This document shows positions 1 to 8,066 of a DNA stretch of 15,993 nucleotides, piece after piece. A program made the translations under genes and the position numbers. Numbering within the stretch: the first letter of the stretch is position 1; every line of letters starts with the position of its first letter. Source of the DNA: an uncultured Collinsella sp. (GTDB lineage: Bacteria > Actinomycetota > Coriobacteriia > Coriobacteriales > Coriobacteriaceae); assembly GCA_958428675.1 (NCBI GenBank), contig CAUAGV010000019.1, positions 1-15,993 on the forward strand, read 5' to 3'. Below the pieces are notes generated by a model. That model searched no databases, had not been told where the DNA came from, and saw only the letters and a program-made list of their open reading frames with translations.

Positions 1-3000
1 CCAGACCCAGCTTGATCAGAGCCTGGAAGCCGTTGCAGATGCCCAGCATCAGGCCGTCGCGGGCCTTGAGCAGGTCGCGGACTGCCTCAGTGACCTCGGG
101 AGCGCGGAAGAACGCCGTGATGAACTTGGCGGAGCCGTCGGGCTCGTCGCCGCCGGAGAAGCCGCCGGGGATCATGACGATCTGGCTTGCACGGATGCGG
201 CGGGCGAGCTCGTGGGTGCTCTCGGCGACGGCCTCGGGCGTGAGGTTGTTGATCACGAAGGTGTCGGCCTCGGCACCGGCTGCGCGGAAGGCGCGGGCGC
301 TGTCGTACTCGCAGTTGTTGCCGGGGAACACGGGGATGATTACGCGCGGGCGGGCGATCTTGGCGCCGCCGTACACGTGGATATCCTTGGCACGGAAGTC
401 GATGGTCTCGACCTCGGGGGTCTTGCTGGCGCTGCGGTAGGCGAAGACGCCCTCGATGCCGCTCTCCCAGGCCTCCTGGAGCTCGGCGAGCTCGATGACC
501 TCGGAGCCGGTGTCGATGACATAGCCCTCGACGGTGGTACCCAGGGGCTCGACGACAACGCCGTCGGCGACCTCGGGCAGCTCGGCGTCCTCGGCGAGCT
601 CGACGATAAAGCTGCCGTAGAGCGGGGTGAAGAGGCTCTCCACATCCATGTCCTCGGCAAGCTCGATACCGATCTGGTTGCCGACGCACATCTTAAAGAG
701 GCTCTCGGCGCCACAGCCGTAGCCGGGCGTGGAGACGGCCAGGGCGTTGCCGTTGGCGGTGAGCGCCTCGACGGCGTCAAACGCGGCAAGCAGCTGCTGG
801 GCATCGGGACGGTAGTCCTCACCATAGGTGGCGGGGGCGATGCGCACGACGCGATGCGTCAGACCCTTGAACTCGGGCGAGACGGCACGGGCGGCCTTAC
901 CCACGGCAACAGCGAAGCTGATCAGGGTCGGCGGAACGTTGAGCTCACCGGCCTCGTCCTCAAACGAGCCGCTCATAGAGTCCTTGCCGCCGATGGCGCC
1001 GGCACCCAGGTCGACTTGGGCCATGAGGGCGCCCAGGACGGCTGCCGTGGGCTTGCCCCAGCGCTCGGCCTCGGTGCGCAGACGCTCGAAATACTCCTGG
1101 AAGGAGAGATAGGCGCGCTTGTGCTCAAAGCCGGCAGCCACGAGCTTGGCGATGGACTCGACCACGGACAGGTAGGCGCCAGCAAACTGGTCGGCTTCCA
1201 TAAGGTAGGGGTTGAAGCCCCATGCCATGGCGCTTGCCGTGGTGGTCTCGCCGTCCACGGGGAACTTGGCGACCATGGCCGAGCTCGGGGTGAGCTGCGT
1301 CTTGCCGCCAAAAGGCATAAGCACGGTTGCGGCACCGATGGTGGAGTCGAAGCGCTCGGATAGGCCCTTGTTGGAGGCGACGTTGAGGTCGGTGACAAGC
1401 GAGGTCATGCGCTCGGCAAGCGTGGTGCCGGCCCAGCTGGGCTGCCACACGCTGCGGGCGCACACGTGGGCGACCTGGTGCTTGGGCGCGCCGTTGGAGT
1501 TGAGGAACTCGCGGGAGAGGTCGACGATGGCGACGCCGTTCCAGGCCATGCGCATGCGCGGCTCGGCGGTAACTTCGGCGATAACGGTCGCCTCGAGGTT
1601 CTCCTCGGCGGCGTAGCCCATGAACTCCTCGACGTCACCGTCGGCGACGGCGCAGGCCATGCGCTCCTGGGACTCGGAGATGGCGAGCTCGGTGCCGTCC
1701 AGGCCGTCGTACTTCTTGGTCACGGTGTCCAGGTCGACATACAGGCCATCGGCAAGCTCGCCCACGGCGACCGAGACGCCGCCGGCGCCAAAGTCGTTGC
1801 AGCGCTTGATCAGGCGGCAGGCGTCGCCGCGGCGGAACAGACGCTGCAGCTTGCGCTCGACCGGGGCGTTGCCCTTCTGAACCTCGGCGCCCGAGGTCTC
1901 GATGGACTCGGTGTTCTGGGTTTTGGATGAGCCGGTGGCACCGCCGATGCCGTCACGGCCGGTGCGGCCGCCCAGCAGGATGATCTTGTCGGTGGGGGCG
2001 GGGCACTCGCGGCGCACATGGTTTGCCGGGGTAGCGCCCACGACGGCGCCGACCTCCATGCGCTTGGCCACGTAGCCGGGGTGATAGAGCTCGTTGACCT
2101 GGCCGGTGGCAAGGCCAATCTGGTTGCCGTAGCTGGAGTAGCCGGCGGCAGCGGTGGTCACGAGCTTGCGCTGCGGCAGCTTGCCCTCGAGCGTCTCAGA
2201 CACGGGGACGGTGGGGTCGCCGGCGCCGGTGACGCGCATGGCCTGGTACACGTAGCTGCGGCCCGAGAGCGGGTCGCGGATGGCGCCGCCCACGCAGGTG
2301 GCGGCACCGCCGAAGGGCTCGATCTCGGTCGGGTGGTTGTGGGTCTCGTTCTTAAAGAGGAACAGCCAGTCCTGGTCCTCGCCGTCGACATCGACCTTCA
2401 CCTTGACGGTGCAGGCGTTGATCTCCTCGGACTCGTCGACATCGGTCATGACGCCGGTCTTCTTAAGGTGCTTGGCGCCGATGGTGCCCATGTCCATGAG
2501 GCAGACGGGTTTGGCGTCGCGACCGAGTTCGTGGCGCATCTCCATGTAGCGGTCGAAGGCCTGCTGCACCACGGCGTCGTCGATCGTCACGTCGTCCAGG
2601 ACGGTGCCGAAGGTGGTGTGGCGGCAGTGGTCGGACCAGTAGGTGTCGATCATGCGGATCTCGGTGATGGTGGGGTCGCGGTCCTCATCGCGGAAGTACT
2701 GCTGGCAGAAGGCGATGTCCGCCTCGTCCATGGCAAGACCGCGCTCGGAAATAAAGGCGGCAAGGCCGGCCTCATCGAGCTCGCGGAAGCCGTCGAGTAC
2801 CTCGACGGGCTGGGGCTCGGGGGTCTCCATGTACAGCGTCTCGGGCAGGTCGAGCGAGGCGATGCGGGCCTCGACGGGGTTCACCACGTAGTGCTTGATG
2901 GCCTCGATGGCAGCCTCGTCTAGAGCGCCCGAGATCATATAGACCTTGGCGGAGCGCACGGCGGGGCGCTCGCCCTGGCTGATGAGCTGCACGCACTCGC

Positions 3001-3289
3001 TGGCGGAGTCGGCGCGCTGGTCAAACTGGCCAGGCAGGAATTCGACGGCAAAGACGGCGCCATCGCTTGCGGGGAGCTCGTCGTAGGTCACATCGACTTG
3101 GGGCTCGCTAAAGACGGTCGGCACGCAGGAGCGGAAAAGCTCCTCGTCGATGCCCTCGACGTCGTAGCGGTTGATGATCCTCAGGGCCTCGATGCCCTTG
3201 ATGCCGAGAATCTCGGTCAGCTCGCCCTTGAGCTGCTGAGCCTCGACGTCGAACCCGGGTTTCTTCTCCACGTAGATACGAGAGACCAT
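1..3289 (-). CDS. purL: Phosphoribosylformylglycinamidine synthase, single-chain PurL (3' end cut by window edge)
   Basis: Catalyses the ATP- and glutamine-dependent conversion of FGAR to FGAM, step four of de novo purine synthesis, in the cytosol. About 1096 codons are open from the ATG at 3289 down to base 1. The N-terminus (MVSRIYVEKKPGFDVEAQ) is typical of the clade-II, clostridial/actinobacterial single-chain enzyme of roughly 1240 residues (family knowledge). The THNHP catalytic/ATP-site motif is at residues 316-320, a GGRTGRDGIGG glycine-rich segment near 440, and a GGKDSMSGSF motif near 767. A C-terminal class I glutaminase domain begins near residue 1000 (RPRVIIPVFPGNNCEYD). Its nucleophile is Cys1085 in LGICNGFQAL. 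The glutaminase His/Glu residues lie beyond the edge. An AGGA-like ribosome site lies about 6-7 bases before the start. The gene diverges from the antiporter across about 180 bp. Long plus-strand ORFs over this gene are antisense shadows. Confidence 0.96.
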   Translation of the reverse strand, partial: MVSRIYVEKKPGFDVEAQQLKGELTEILGIKGIEALRIINRYDVEGIDEELFRSCVPTVFSEPQVDVTYDELPASDGAVFAVEFLPGQFDQRADSASECVQLISQGERPAVRSAKVYMISGALDEAAIEAIKHYVVNPVEARIASLDLPETLYMETPEPQPVEVLDGFRELDEAGLAAFISERGLAMDEADIAFCQQYFRDEDRDPTITEIRMIDTYWSDHCRHTTFGTVLDDVTIDDAVVQQAFDRYMEMRHELGRDAKPVCLMDMGTIGAKHLKKTGVMTDVDESEEINACTVKVKVDVDGEDQDWLFLFKNETHNHPTEIEPFGGAATCVGGAIRDPLSGRSYVYQAMRVTGAGDPTVPVSETLEGKLPQRKLVTTAAAGYSSYGNQIGLATGQVNELYHPGYVAKRMEVGAVVGATPANHVRRECPAPTDKIILLGGRTGRDGIGGATGSSKTQNTESIETSGAEVQKGNAPVERKLQRLFRRGDACRLIKRCNDFGAGGVSVAVGELADGLYVDLDTVTKKYDGLDGTELAISESQERMACAVADGDVEEFMGYAAEENLEATVIAEVTAEPRMRMAWNGVAIVDLSREFLNSNGAPKHQVAHVCARSVWQPSWAGTTLAERMTSLVTDLNVASNKGLSERFDSTIGAATVLMPFGGKTQLTPSSAMVAKFPVDGETTTASAMAWGFNPYLMEADQFAGAYLSVVESIAKLVAAGFEHKRAYLSFQEYFERLRTEAERWGKPTAAVLGALMAQVDLGAGAIGGKDSMSGSFEDEAGELNVPPTLISFAVAVGKAARAVSPEFKGLTHRVVRIAPATYGEDYRPDAQQLLAAFDAVEALTANGNALAVSTPGYGCGAESLFKMCVGNQIGIELAEDMDVESLFTPLYGSFIVELAEDAELPEVADGVVVEPLGTTVEGYVIDTGSEVIELAELQEAWESGIEGVFAYRSASKTPEVETIDFRAKDIHVYGGAKIARPRVIIPVFPGNNCEYDSARAFRAAGAEADTFVINNLTPEAVAESTHELARRIRASQIVMIPGGFSGGDEPDGSAKFITAFFRAPEVTEAVRDLLKARDGLMLGICNGFQALIKLGL

Positions 3290-3396
3290 TGGTTCCTGCC
3301 TTCCTGATCGGTTGGGCGTACGGTACGGTATGCGGCAGCGGTCGGTTTGCGGGGTCTGCCCGCGGTCGCCTTGAGCCACATGTTTGTAAACCTCAC

Positions 3397-3402
3397 TATG
3401 AT
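3397..3402 (+). promoter_or_regulatory. Possible -10 element of the antiporter gene
   Basis: TATGAT sits about 70 bases before the antiporter start, in the 183-bp divergent gap with purL. The only -35-like match is TTGAGC at 3371-3376, with a long 20-base spacer, so the assignment is weak. The overlapping sequence on the other strand (TATCAT) could equally serve purL. This is inference from hexamer similarity only. Confidence 0.25.
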
Positions 3403-3472
3403 ACGACAGCTCGCGGCGCGTAGAGGACGGCGAGGGTGCTACAGTGAAGCGCAAACAAGAGAAAGGCATCAC

Positions 3473-5035
3473 ATGGCATTCGTTTCGCTCGCCATCATCG
3501 CACTCGTGGCCTTTGCAAGCCCCTTCATCGCCTCGGCGATTCCTGGAAAACCCGTTCCCGAAACGGTCTTTTTGCTCGTGTTCGGCGCGGTGCTGGGACC
3601 TCATATGCTCGGCGTTATCCATGTAGATGCCGAGGTCTCGCTCGTGTCAGAGCTCGGTCTGGCATTTTTGTTCCTGCGTGCAGGCTTTGGGATCGATCCC
3701 AAGAACATCACGGGCGTCGAGGGGCGCTACGGTATGGCCACGTGGGTTGTCACATTTTGTATCGCCTGGCTTGCCGTGCGCTTTACCCCGTGGTTCTCGG
3801 TCAGCCATTTCGACGGTATCGCCGTGACGCTCGCCTTGACCTCGACGGCGCTTGGAGCGCTCATGCCCATCTTGCGCGAGCGGTTGCTTGCCGGAACGCG
3901 CGTCGGTGATTCGATTCTCGCCTATGGTACGTGGGGCGAGCTCGGCCCCGTGCTCGCCATGTCGGTACTGCTGTCTGCCCGTACGGGTATCGAGACGCTG
4001 CTGATCTTGGGCCTGTTCGCCGTGGTGTGCGTGCTGCTTGCCGTGGTCCCCAGCCGCTCCAAACGCGTCGGCAGTCGCTTCTTTGCGTTTGTCGAGGAGC
4101 GCGCCGATACCACGTCGCAGACCTTCGTGCGCCTGACGGTGCTTATTTTGGTCACGCTCGTGGCGTTCTCGGCCATCTTTAGCCTCGATATCGTGTTGGG
4201 CGCTTTTGCCGCCGGCTTCGTCCTGCGCTATATCATCCCCGAGGGCAACCATACGCTCGAGACCAAGCTCGACGGCCTGGCCTACGGCTTTTTGATCCCG
4301 GTGTTCTTTACCGTGTCGGGCGCAAAGATCGATCTGACGGCCGTGGTGTCGCGCCCCGGGCTGCTCGTGGGCTTTATCGTGGCGTTGTTGATTATTCGTG
4401 CCGTACCCATTCTTATTTCTATGAGCATTTGTCCTGCGACGCGCGATGTGTCGGCGTATGGCCGCATTACCGTGGCCCTGTACTGCACCACGGCGCTGCC
4501 GATCATCGTTGCCGTGACGAGCGTGGCCGTCAACGCGGGCGCGCTGTCGCAAGATATTGCGTCGGTCATGGTTGCTGCCGGTGCCATCACGGTATTCTTG
4601 ATGCCGCTGCTCGCGCAGCTCTTCTACCGCGTGGTCGACGCCGCGCCGGTCGCCGCCGTGGCAGAGGTTGCCGAGCGCCCTGCCGAGGCATTCGATATCC
4701 TGCGTGCCCATCACGATTTGGCGAGTCTGCTCGCACGAGAGCACGAGCTGCTGACCTCGCATGGCCATGGTCGCGTATTCGAGGGCCTGCCTACGCTCGA
4801 TACGATTGCCGAGCGTCTTTCCGCCGAGGCGGCGAGCGGCCACATCGATGCCCGCATTGTGGACGCGGCACATCTTCTTGCCGATAAGACCTATGGAGAC
4901 GAGGTCGACCCGTCCGAGCTGACTCCGCGCGAGCGTCGCCGCCTGGAGCGCGCCAAGCTCGCCGTGCGCGAATACCGCCGCCGCATGCTGGAACTCTATG
5001 CGAGCGATGAAGCCCAGGACGACGACGGCAAGTAG
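3473..5035 (+). CDS. Cation:proton antiporter, CPA2 / KefB-like family
   Basis: Predicted inner-membrane Na+(or K+)/H+ antiporter of the PF00999 type, 520 residues. I chose the ATG at 3473 because GAAAGG at 3461-3466 sits 6 bases upstream and the first hydrophobic helix starts directly after it. An in-frame start at 3347 would add 42 non-hydrophobic residues. About 12 hydrophobic segments span residues 1-388. Family landmarks are ALTSTALGALMPIL (121-134), the GAFAAGFVLRYIIPEGN re-entrant-type segment (243-259) and GFLIPVFFTVSGAKID (272-287). Where KefC has Gln-Asp and NapA has Asp-Asp, this protein has Gly155-Glu156 (WGELGP). A charged, mostly helical cytosolic tail of about 130 residues follows. 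It has no recognisable TrkA-N/RCK nucleotide-binding motif, so regulation would differ from KefC. The transported ion cannot be told from sequence. Confidence 0.88.
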   Translation: MAFVSLAIIALVAFASPFIASAIPGKPVPETVFLLVFGAVLGPHMLGVIHVDAEVSLVSELGLAFLFLRAGFGIDPKNITGVEGRYGMATWVVTFCIAWLAVRFTPWFSVSHFDGIAVTLALTSTALGALMPILRERLLAGTRVGDSILAYGTWGELGPVLAMSVLLSARTGIETLLILGLFAVVCVLLAVVPSRSKRVGSRFFAFVEERADTTSQTFVRLTVLILVTLVAFSAIFSLDIVLGAFAAGFVLRYIIPEGNHTLETKLDGLAYGFLIPVFFTVSGAKIDLTAVVSRPGLLVGFIVALLIIRAVPILISMSICPATRDVSAYGRITVALYCTTALPIIVAVTSVAVNAGALSQDIASVMVAAGAITVFLMPLLAQLFYRVVDAAPVAAVAEVAERPAEAFDILRAHHDLASLLAREHELLTSHGHGRVFEGLPTLDTIAERLSAEAASGHIDARIVDAAHLLADKTYGDEVDPSELTPRERRRLERAKLAVREYRRRMLELYASDEAQDDDGK

Positions 5036-5048
5036 TCGATACTCTTTC

Positions 5049-5158
5049 GGAGAAGCCGCGTCACGCTTTGAAGACCCGAAACGGGACGCAGTTTCCGAAA
5101 CATGGCCCTGAGGGAAGCTGCGTCCCGGTCTGAGCCGGAATTCTGGGACACGGCTTCC
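5049..5158. repeat. Nested inverted repeat, about 110 bp, in the convergent gap
   Basis: Inner arms: GGGACGCAGTTTCC at 5083-5096 pairs with GGAAGCTGCGTCCC at 5113-5126, giving 14 bp with one G-U and a 16-base loop. Outer arms: GGAGAAGCCGCGTCAC at 5049-5064 opposes GGGACACGGCTTCC at 5145-5158 imperfectly (AAGCCG, one mismatch, GTC). No open frame covers it and there is no U-tract after the inner stem, so it does not look like a simple terminator. It could be a dispersed palindromic intergenic element. That is inference. Confidence 0.6.
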
Positions 5159-5172
5159 ACTTCAAACAGAAG

Positions 5173-5213
5173 AAGGCGCGCTGCCTGCGGTTGATGCAGA
5201 CAGCGCGCCTTTT
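5173..5213. terminator. Bidirectional intrinsic terminator between the antiporter and SDR genes
   Basis: AAGGCGCGCTG (5173-5183) pairs with CAGCGCGCCTT (5201-5211), extended by CTGC/GCAG around a 7-base loop (5189-5195). On the plus strand it is followed by a short T run (5210-5213). Read on the minus strand it is followed by TTCTTCTG. It lies between two convergent genes, 138 bases after the antiporter stop and 43 bases after the SDR stop, so it probably ends both transcripts. Confidence 0.8.
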
Positions 5214-5255
5214 GCGTTGAGCTCCGTGGAGGCTCGAAGTCGTGGCTTGCGACCT

Positions 5256-6005
5256 TTAAGAGCGGGCAGCTCCGTCGACGGGGAGCACGGCGCCCGTGAC
5301 GTAGGAGGACATGTCGCTCGCCAGGAAAACAAAGGCGTTGGCGACATCCTCGGGCTCGCCCATGCGACCGAGCGGAATAGTGGCGATGATGGGCTTGATG
5401 ACCTCTTCGGGCAGGTTGGCGACCATATCGGTCTTGGTTACGCCTGGGGCAACGGCGTTGACGCGGATGCCCATGGGGGCGAGCTCGCGCGAGAGCGACT
5501 GGACCATGCCGTTGACGGCAAACTTGGACGTGGGGTAACCGACGCCGGAGGGCTGGCCGTACTTGGCGACCATCGAGCTCGTGGTAGTGATGGTGCCGCC
5601 GTGGCCGGCCTCGGTCATGATCTTGGCGGCAGCCTGGTGGCCATTAAAGACGGCGACGACGTTGAGGTCCATAACCTTGGCGAACTCCTCGGCCGTATAG
5701 TTAAGGAGCGGCGAGCGCTGGGAGATGCCGGCATTGTTGACGACCGTGTCCAAGCCGCCCATGTCGGCGGCAGCTTGGGTAAAGGCCTCGGTCACGGCTT
5801 CGAGCGAGGTGAGGTCGCAGGAGCGGCCCCAGACCTTGGAGTCGGGATAGGCGGCTGCCAGCTTCTCAACGGCCGCGTCGGCAGTCTCCTGGCGCGAGCC
5901 AAAGACGGTGACGGCAGCGCCTTCCTCGATAAAACGGCAGGCGATGGCATAGCCGATACCGCGCGTGCCTCCGGTGATGATTGCTTTCTTGCCCTCGAGC
6001 AACAT
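5256..6005 (-). CDS. SDR family NAD(P)-dependent oxidoreductase, FabG-like
   Basis: Cytosolic Rossmann-fold ketoreductase/alcohol dehydrogenase of the classical short-chain dehydrogenase family, 249 residues, the normal length. The cofactor motif TGGTRGIG is at residues 11-18, NNAG at 90-93, catalytic Ser144, and Tyr157-x3-Lys161 in GYPTSK. It ends with the usual VTGAVLPVDGA segment. I use the ATG at 6005, which has AGAGGA about 6 bases upstream. The longer frame up to 6077 starts upstream of that ribosome site and adds an unlikely Arg/Cys-rich leader. The substrate is not identifiable: it resembles 3-oxoacyl-ACP reductase, but no fatty acid synthesis genes are adjacent, so a stand-alone oxidoreductase is as likely. 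It is transcribed separately from the upstream hom gene, which has its own terminator. Confidence 0.93.
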   Translation of the reverse strand: MLLEGKKAIITGGTRGIGYAIACRFIEEGAAVTVFGSRQETADAAVEKLAAAYPDSKVWGRSCDLTSLEAVTEAFTQAAADMGGLDTVVNNAGISQRSPLLNYTAEEFAKVMDLNVVAVFNGHQAAAKIMTEAGHGGTITTTSSMVAKYGQPSGVGYPTSKFAVNGMVQSLSRELAPMGIRVNAVAPGVTKTDMVANLPEEVIKPIIATIPLGRMGEPEDVANAFVFLASDMSSYVTGAVLPVDGAARS

Positions 6006-6154
6006 GGTGCTTCCTCTCATCGCGGGCGGACATTCGCAGCACAGCGTAGCGGTAGCCGGAATCGGTCGCGTTTGCATATCGGTGAACGGTAGCCCGCGTT
6101 ACCGATGAGCGGCTCGCGCAAATATGCTCTGCCGTTGTGCTTAGGGCAGGAGAC

Positions 6155-6187
6155 AAAAAGGCTCCCGTCCCACGTCGGACGGGAGCC
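6155..6187 (-). terminator. Intrinsic terminator of the homoserine dehydrogenase gene
   Basis: A perfect 11-bp stem, GGCTCCCGTCC (6160-6170) with GGACGGGAGCC (6177-6187), closes a 6-base loop. Read on the minus strand it is followed by five T residues (A run at 6155-6159). It starts 33 bases after the hom stop codon and lies before the SDR gene, separating the two transcription units. Confidence 0.88.
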
Positions 6188-6219
6188 CTCAAAGCGCGTA
6201 TTGCTGGGCGAGCGTTGGG

Positions 6220-7563
6220 TTAGTTCGCCATGACGCCTTCGGTCCAGGCCTCGACGTCCTCGATGCGCAGGACGTTGGCGACCTCGGCCACGCAGTCGAC
6301 GCCGGCAAGCTCCGCGGCGGCAGCCTGGACGTCCTTCTCGAGTGCGCGGTGCGTCAGGAAGATGACCGAGCAGGCATCGCTGACACCCGACTTGCCGTCC
6401 TCGACTTGGTTGATGAGCGAGATCGAAATGTTGTGCTTGGCAAAGATGTCGACCGTCTCGGACAGGGCGCCCACGCGGTCGGCGACCTTCAGGCGCACAT
6501 AGTACTTGGTTTGGAGCTCGTCCATGGGCTTAAAGGCGAGGTTGTGACCATAGGGCTCAATCTCGGGCAGCGGAGCCACGCCCCGGCTGATCTGCTCGGA
6601 GAGCGACAGGATATCGCCCACGACGGCGCTCGCGGTGGGGAAGGAGCCTGCGCCGGCACCGTAGAACATGGTCTCGCCCACGGCGTCGCCCACTACGTAA
6701 ACAGCGTTCATGGCGCCGTTGACCTTGGCAAGCATGTGGTCGGCGGGGATCAGCGTGGGATGCACGCGGACGTCGACGCCGGCGTCGGTGTTGCGGGCGA
6801 TGCCGAGCAGCTTAATGGTGTAGCCGAGCTCGCGGGCCTGGGCGATGTCCTCGGCGCCGATGGTGCGGATACCCTGCTGGTACACATCATCGGTGGTAAC
6901 GCGGGTGCCAAAGCCGATGGAGGCGAGGATGGCCGTCTTGCTGGCGGCGTCGAAGCCGTCGACGTCGGCGGACGGGTCGGCCTCGGCATAGCCCTTGGCC
7001 TGCGCGTCGGCGAGCACGTCGGCGTAATCGGCGCCCTCGGCGTCCATGCGCGACAGGATATAGTTGGTGGTGCCGTTGAGGATGCCGGCGATGGTCAGGA
7101 TCTTGTTGCCCACCAGGTCGTGCTCAAGCGTGCTCACGATGGGGATGCCGCCGCCGCAACTGGCCTCGCACTTAATCTGCACGCCGCACGCACGCGCCTT
7201 CTCGGCAAGCGTCTCGACGTGACGGCCCAGCAGGGCCTTGTTGGCAGAGACGACGTGCTTGCCGTGCTCAAAGGCAGTGGTAAAGATCTCGGTTGCGGGA
7301 TGCTCGCCGCCGATCAGCTCGACGACGATGTCGACGGCGGGGTCGGTGACGACGTCGTGCCAGTCACTCGTAAAGGCCTCGCGCTCAATGCCTGCCGATT
7401 CGGCCTGCTCCCAAGCAAGCGCGCAGGCGCGGGTCAGCTTAAGGTCGATGCCGTAGGCTGCCAGGTACTCATCGTGGTGGCTCTTGATCAGACGGGCCAC
7501 GCCGCCGCCGACGGTTCCCAGACCGATGAGGCCGACGTTCACGGTGCGCAGGGGTTCGCTCAT
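6220..7563 (-). CDS. hom: Homoserine dehydrogenase with C-terminal ACT domain
   Basis: Reduces aspartate-4-semialdehyde to homoserine with NAD(P)H, the branch point to threonine and methionine, in the cytosol. The 447 residues match the monofunctional enzyme (about 430). An N-terminal Rossmann domain carries GLGTVGGG (14-21) and SANKALLG with Lys109. The catalytic domain has CGGGIPI (136-142), GILNGTTNYIL (160-170) and the ADPSADVDGFDAASK segment, where Asp205 and Lys209 match the family's catalytic pair. An ACT domain spans about 354-428 (YYVRLKVADRVGALSETVDIF) and is expected to bind threonine for feedback control (family knowledge). Start at 7563: a strong AAGGAG lies 7 bases upstream. No T-box was found in the 5' region. 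Homoserine kinase and threonine synthase genes are not in the window. Confidence 0.97.
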   Translation of the reverse strand: MSEPLRTVNVGLIGLGTVGGGVARLIKSHHDEYLAAYGIDLKLTRACALAWEQAESAGIEREAFTSDWHDVVTDPAVDIVVELIGGEHPATEIFTTAFEHGKHVVSANKALLGRHVETLAEKARACGVQIKCEASCGGGIPIVSTLEHDLVGNKILTIAGILNGTTNYILSRMDAEGADYADVLADAQAKGYAEADPSADVDGFDAASKTAILASIGFGTRVTTDDVYQQGIRTIGAEDIAQARELGYTIKLLGIARNTDAGVDVRVHPTLIPADHMLAKVNGAMNAVYVVGDAVGETMFYGAGAGSFPTASAVVGDILSLSEQISRGVAPLPEIEPYGHNLAFKPMDELQTKYYVRLKVADRVGALSETVDIFAKHNISISLINQVEDGKSGVSDACSVIFLTHRALEKDVQAAAAELAGVDCVAEVANVLRIEDVEAWTEGVMAN

Positions 7564-7772
7564 AGATAGCTCCTTCGTGCATCTTATGGATGGATTAACC
7601 GCTTAAAGGTTGAGTGCATTCTAGCGTGAACCGAGGGCGCGTGCTCGCCAGTTAACAGGAGTCGCACAAAACGGCACCCCCGAAACGCTGCAGAAACATT
7701 GGAAACATGCTCGCTACAAACGGAACTCCGTAACAAACTGTCAACGTTTGCGCCATAAGGTTTGCCCCGTGC
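7564..7772. other. Intergenic region between hom and the binding-protein remnant
   Basis: 209 bases with no gene. Minus-strand promoter candidates for hom are weak: a TTGACA at 7739-7744 with a poor -10 (TTTGTA) 18 bases on, and an isolated TAGAAT at 7618-7623. No T-box motif, riboswitch or strong hairpin was recognised. The direct repeat GAAACAT-tg-GAAACAT near 7692-7707 is short and may be chance. Confidence 0.4.
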
Positions 7773-8066
7773 GACTGGGGCATGCGGGCGCTCGTCGGCC
7801 CCGTCACGACTGGTGCCGCTGTCGCCGTCTCGGGCGAGATCGCCGATGCCTTTGCCGAGCAGGCCAAGGCATCCAAGCTCGACATCGTCGATACCGAGAC
7901 CTTTAAGGACGGCTCCTCCACGAGCTTTATCAACCAGCCGACCAGGGCCATGCGCAAGATCAAGATCGAGGGCCTGACGGGCGAGTTGACGTGGAACGAC
8001 AAGGGCCAGGTTGAAAAGCCCGCTACGGCATATGTGATTTAGGGCGGCAAGTTCATCGCCGCCTAG
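7773..8066 (+). pseudogene. Decayed, internally deleted livJ-type binding-protein gene
   Basis: The frame reads as three blocks of a branched-chain amino acid binding protein joined in frame. DWGMRALVGPVTTGAA... matches residues 110-131 of the intact LivJ downstream (17 of 22 identical by eye). IADAFAEQAKASKLDIV... matches residues 198-234 (about 24 of 37). MRKIKIEGLTGELTWNDKG... matches 358-387 (22 of 30). Roughly 66 and 123 residues are missing at the two joins, and the whole signal peptide and N-terminal part are absent. A TAG at 8040-8042 interrupts the last block. The frame after it still encodes GGKFIAA and ends at TAG 8064-8066, matching the DGKYVQA end of LivJ. There is no convincing start or ribosome site. 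The divergence from livJ points to an old paralogue rather than a fresh duplication. Confidence 0.9.

Noticed and set aside
212..1363. 383-codon plus-strand open frame over purL, with others at 2018-2923
   Set aside because: They lie antisense to a clear PurL frame carrying conserved motifs. Their composition is repetitive Gly/Leu/Asp/Val, as expected from reversed GC-rich codons.
3647..4873. 408-codon minus-strand frame over the antiporter
   Set aside because: Shadow of a membrane protein gene, full of Arg/His/Gln/Asp, with no start signal.
5083..5126. Second intrinsic terminator after the antiporter gene
   Set aside because: The 14-bp stem has a 16-base loop and no T-run on either side, so I list it as a repeat element instead.
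6078..6106. Dyad ATCGGT...ACCGAT upstream of the SDR gene
   Set aside because: Only 6+6 bases with a 17-base gap in GC-rich DNA, and no promoter nearby. It is not convincing as an operator.
7564..7772. T-box or riboswitch upstream of hom
   Set aside because: No TGGNACCGCG-type T-box sequence and no recognisable riboswitch core on the minus strand.
7782..8042. 86-codon ORF as an independent small gene
   Set aside because: It is composed of separated blocks of LivJ, lacks a ribosome site, and matching sequence continues past its stop codon. It is better called a pseudogene.
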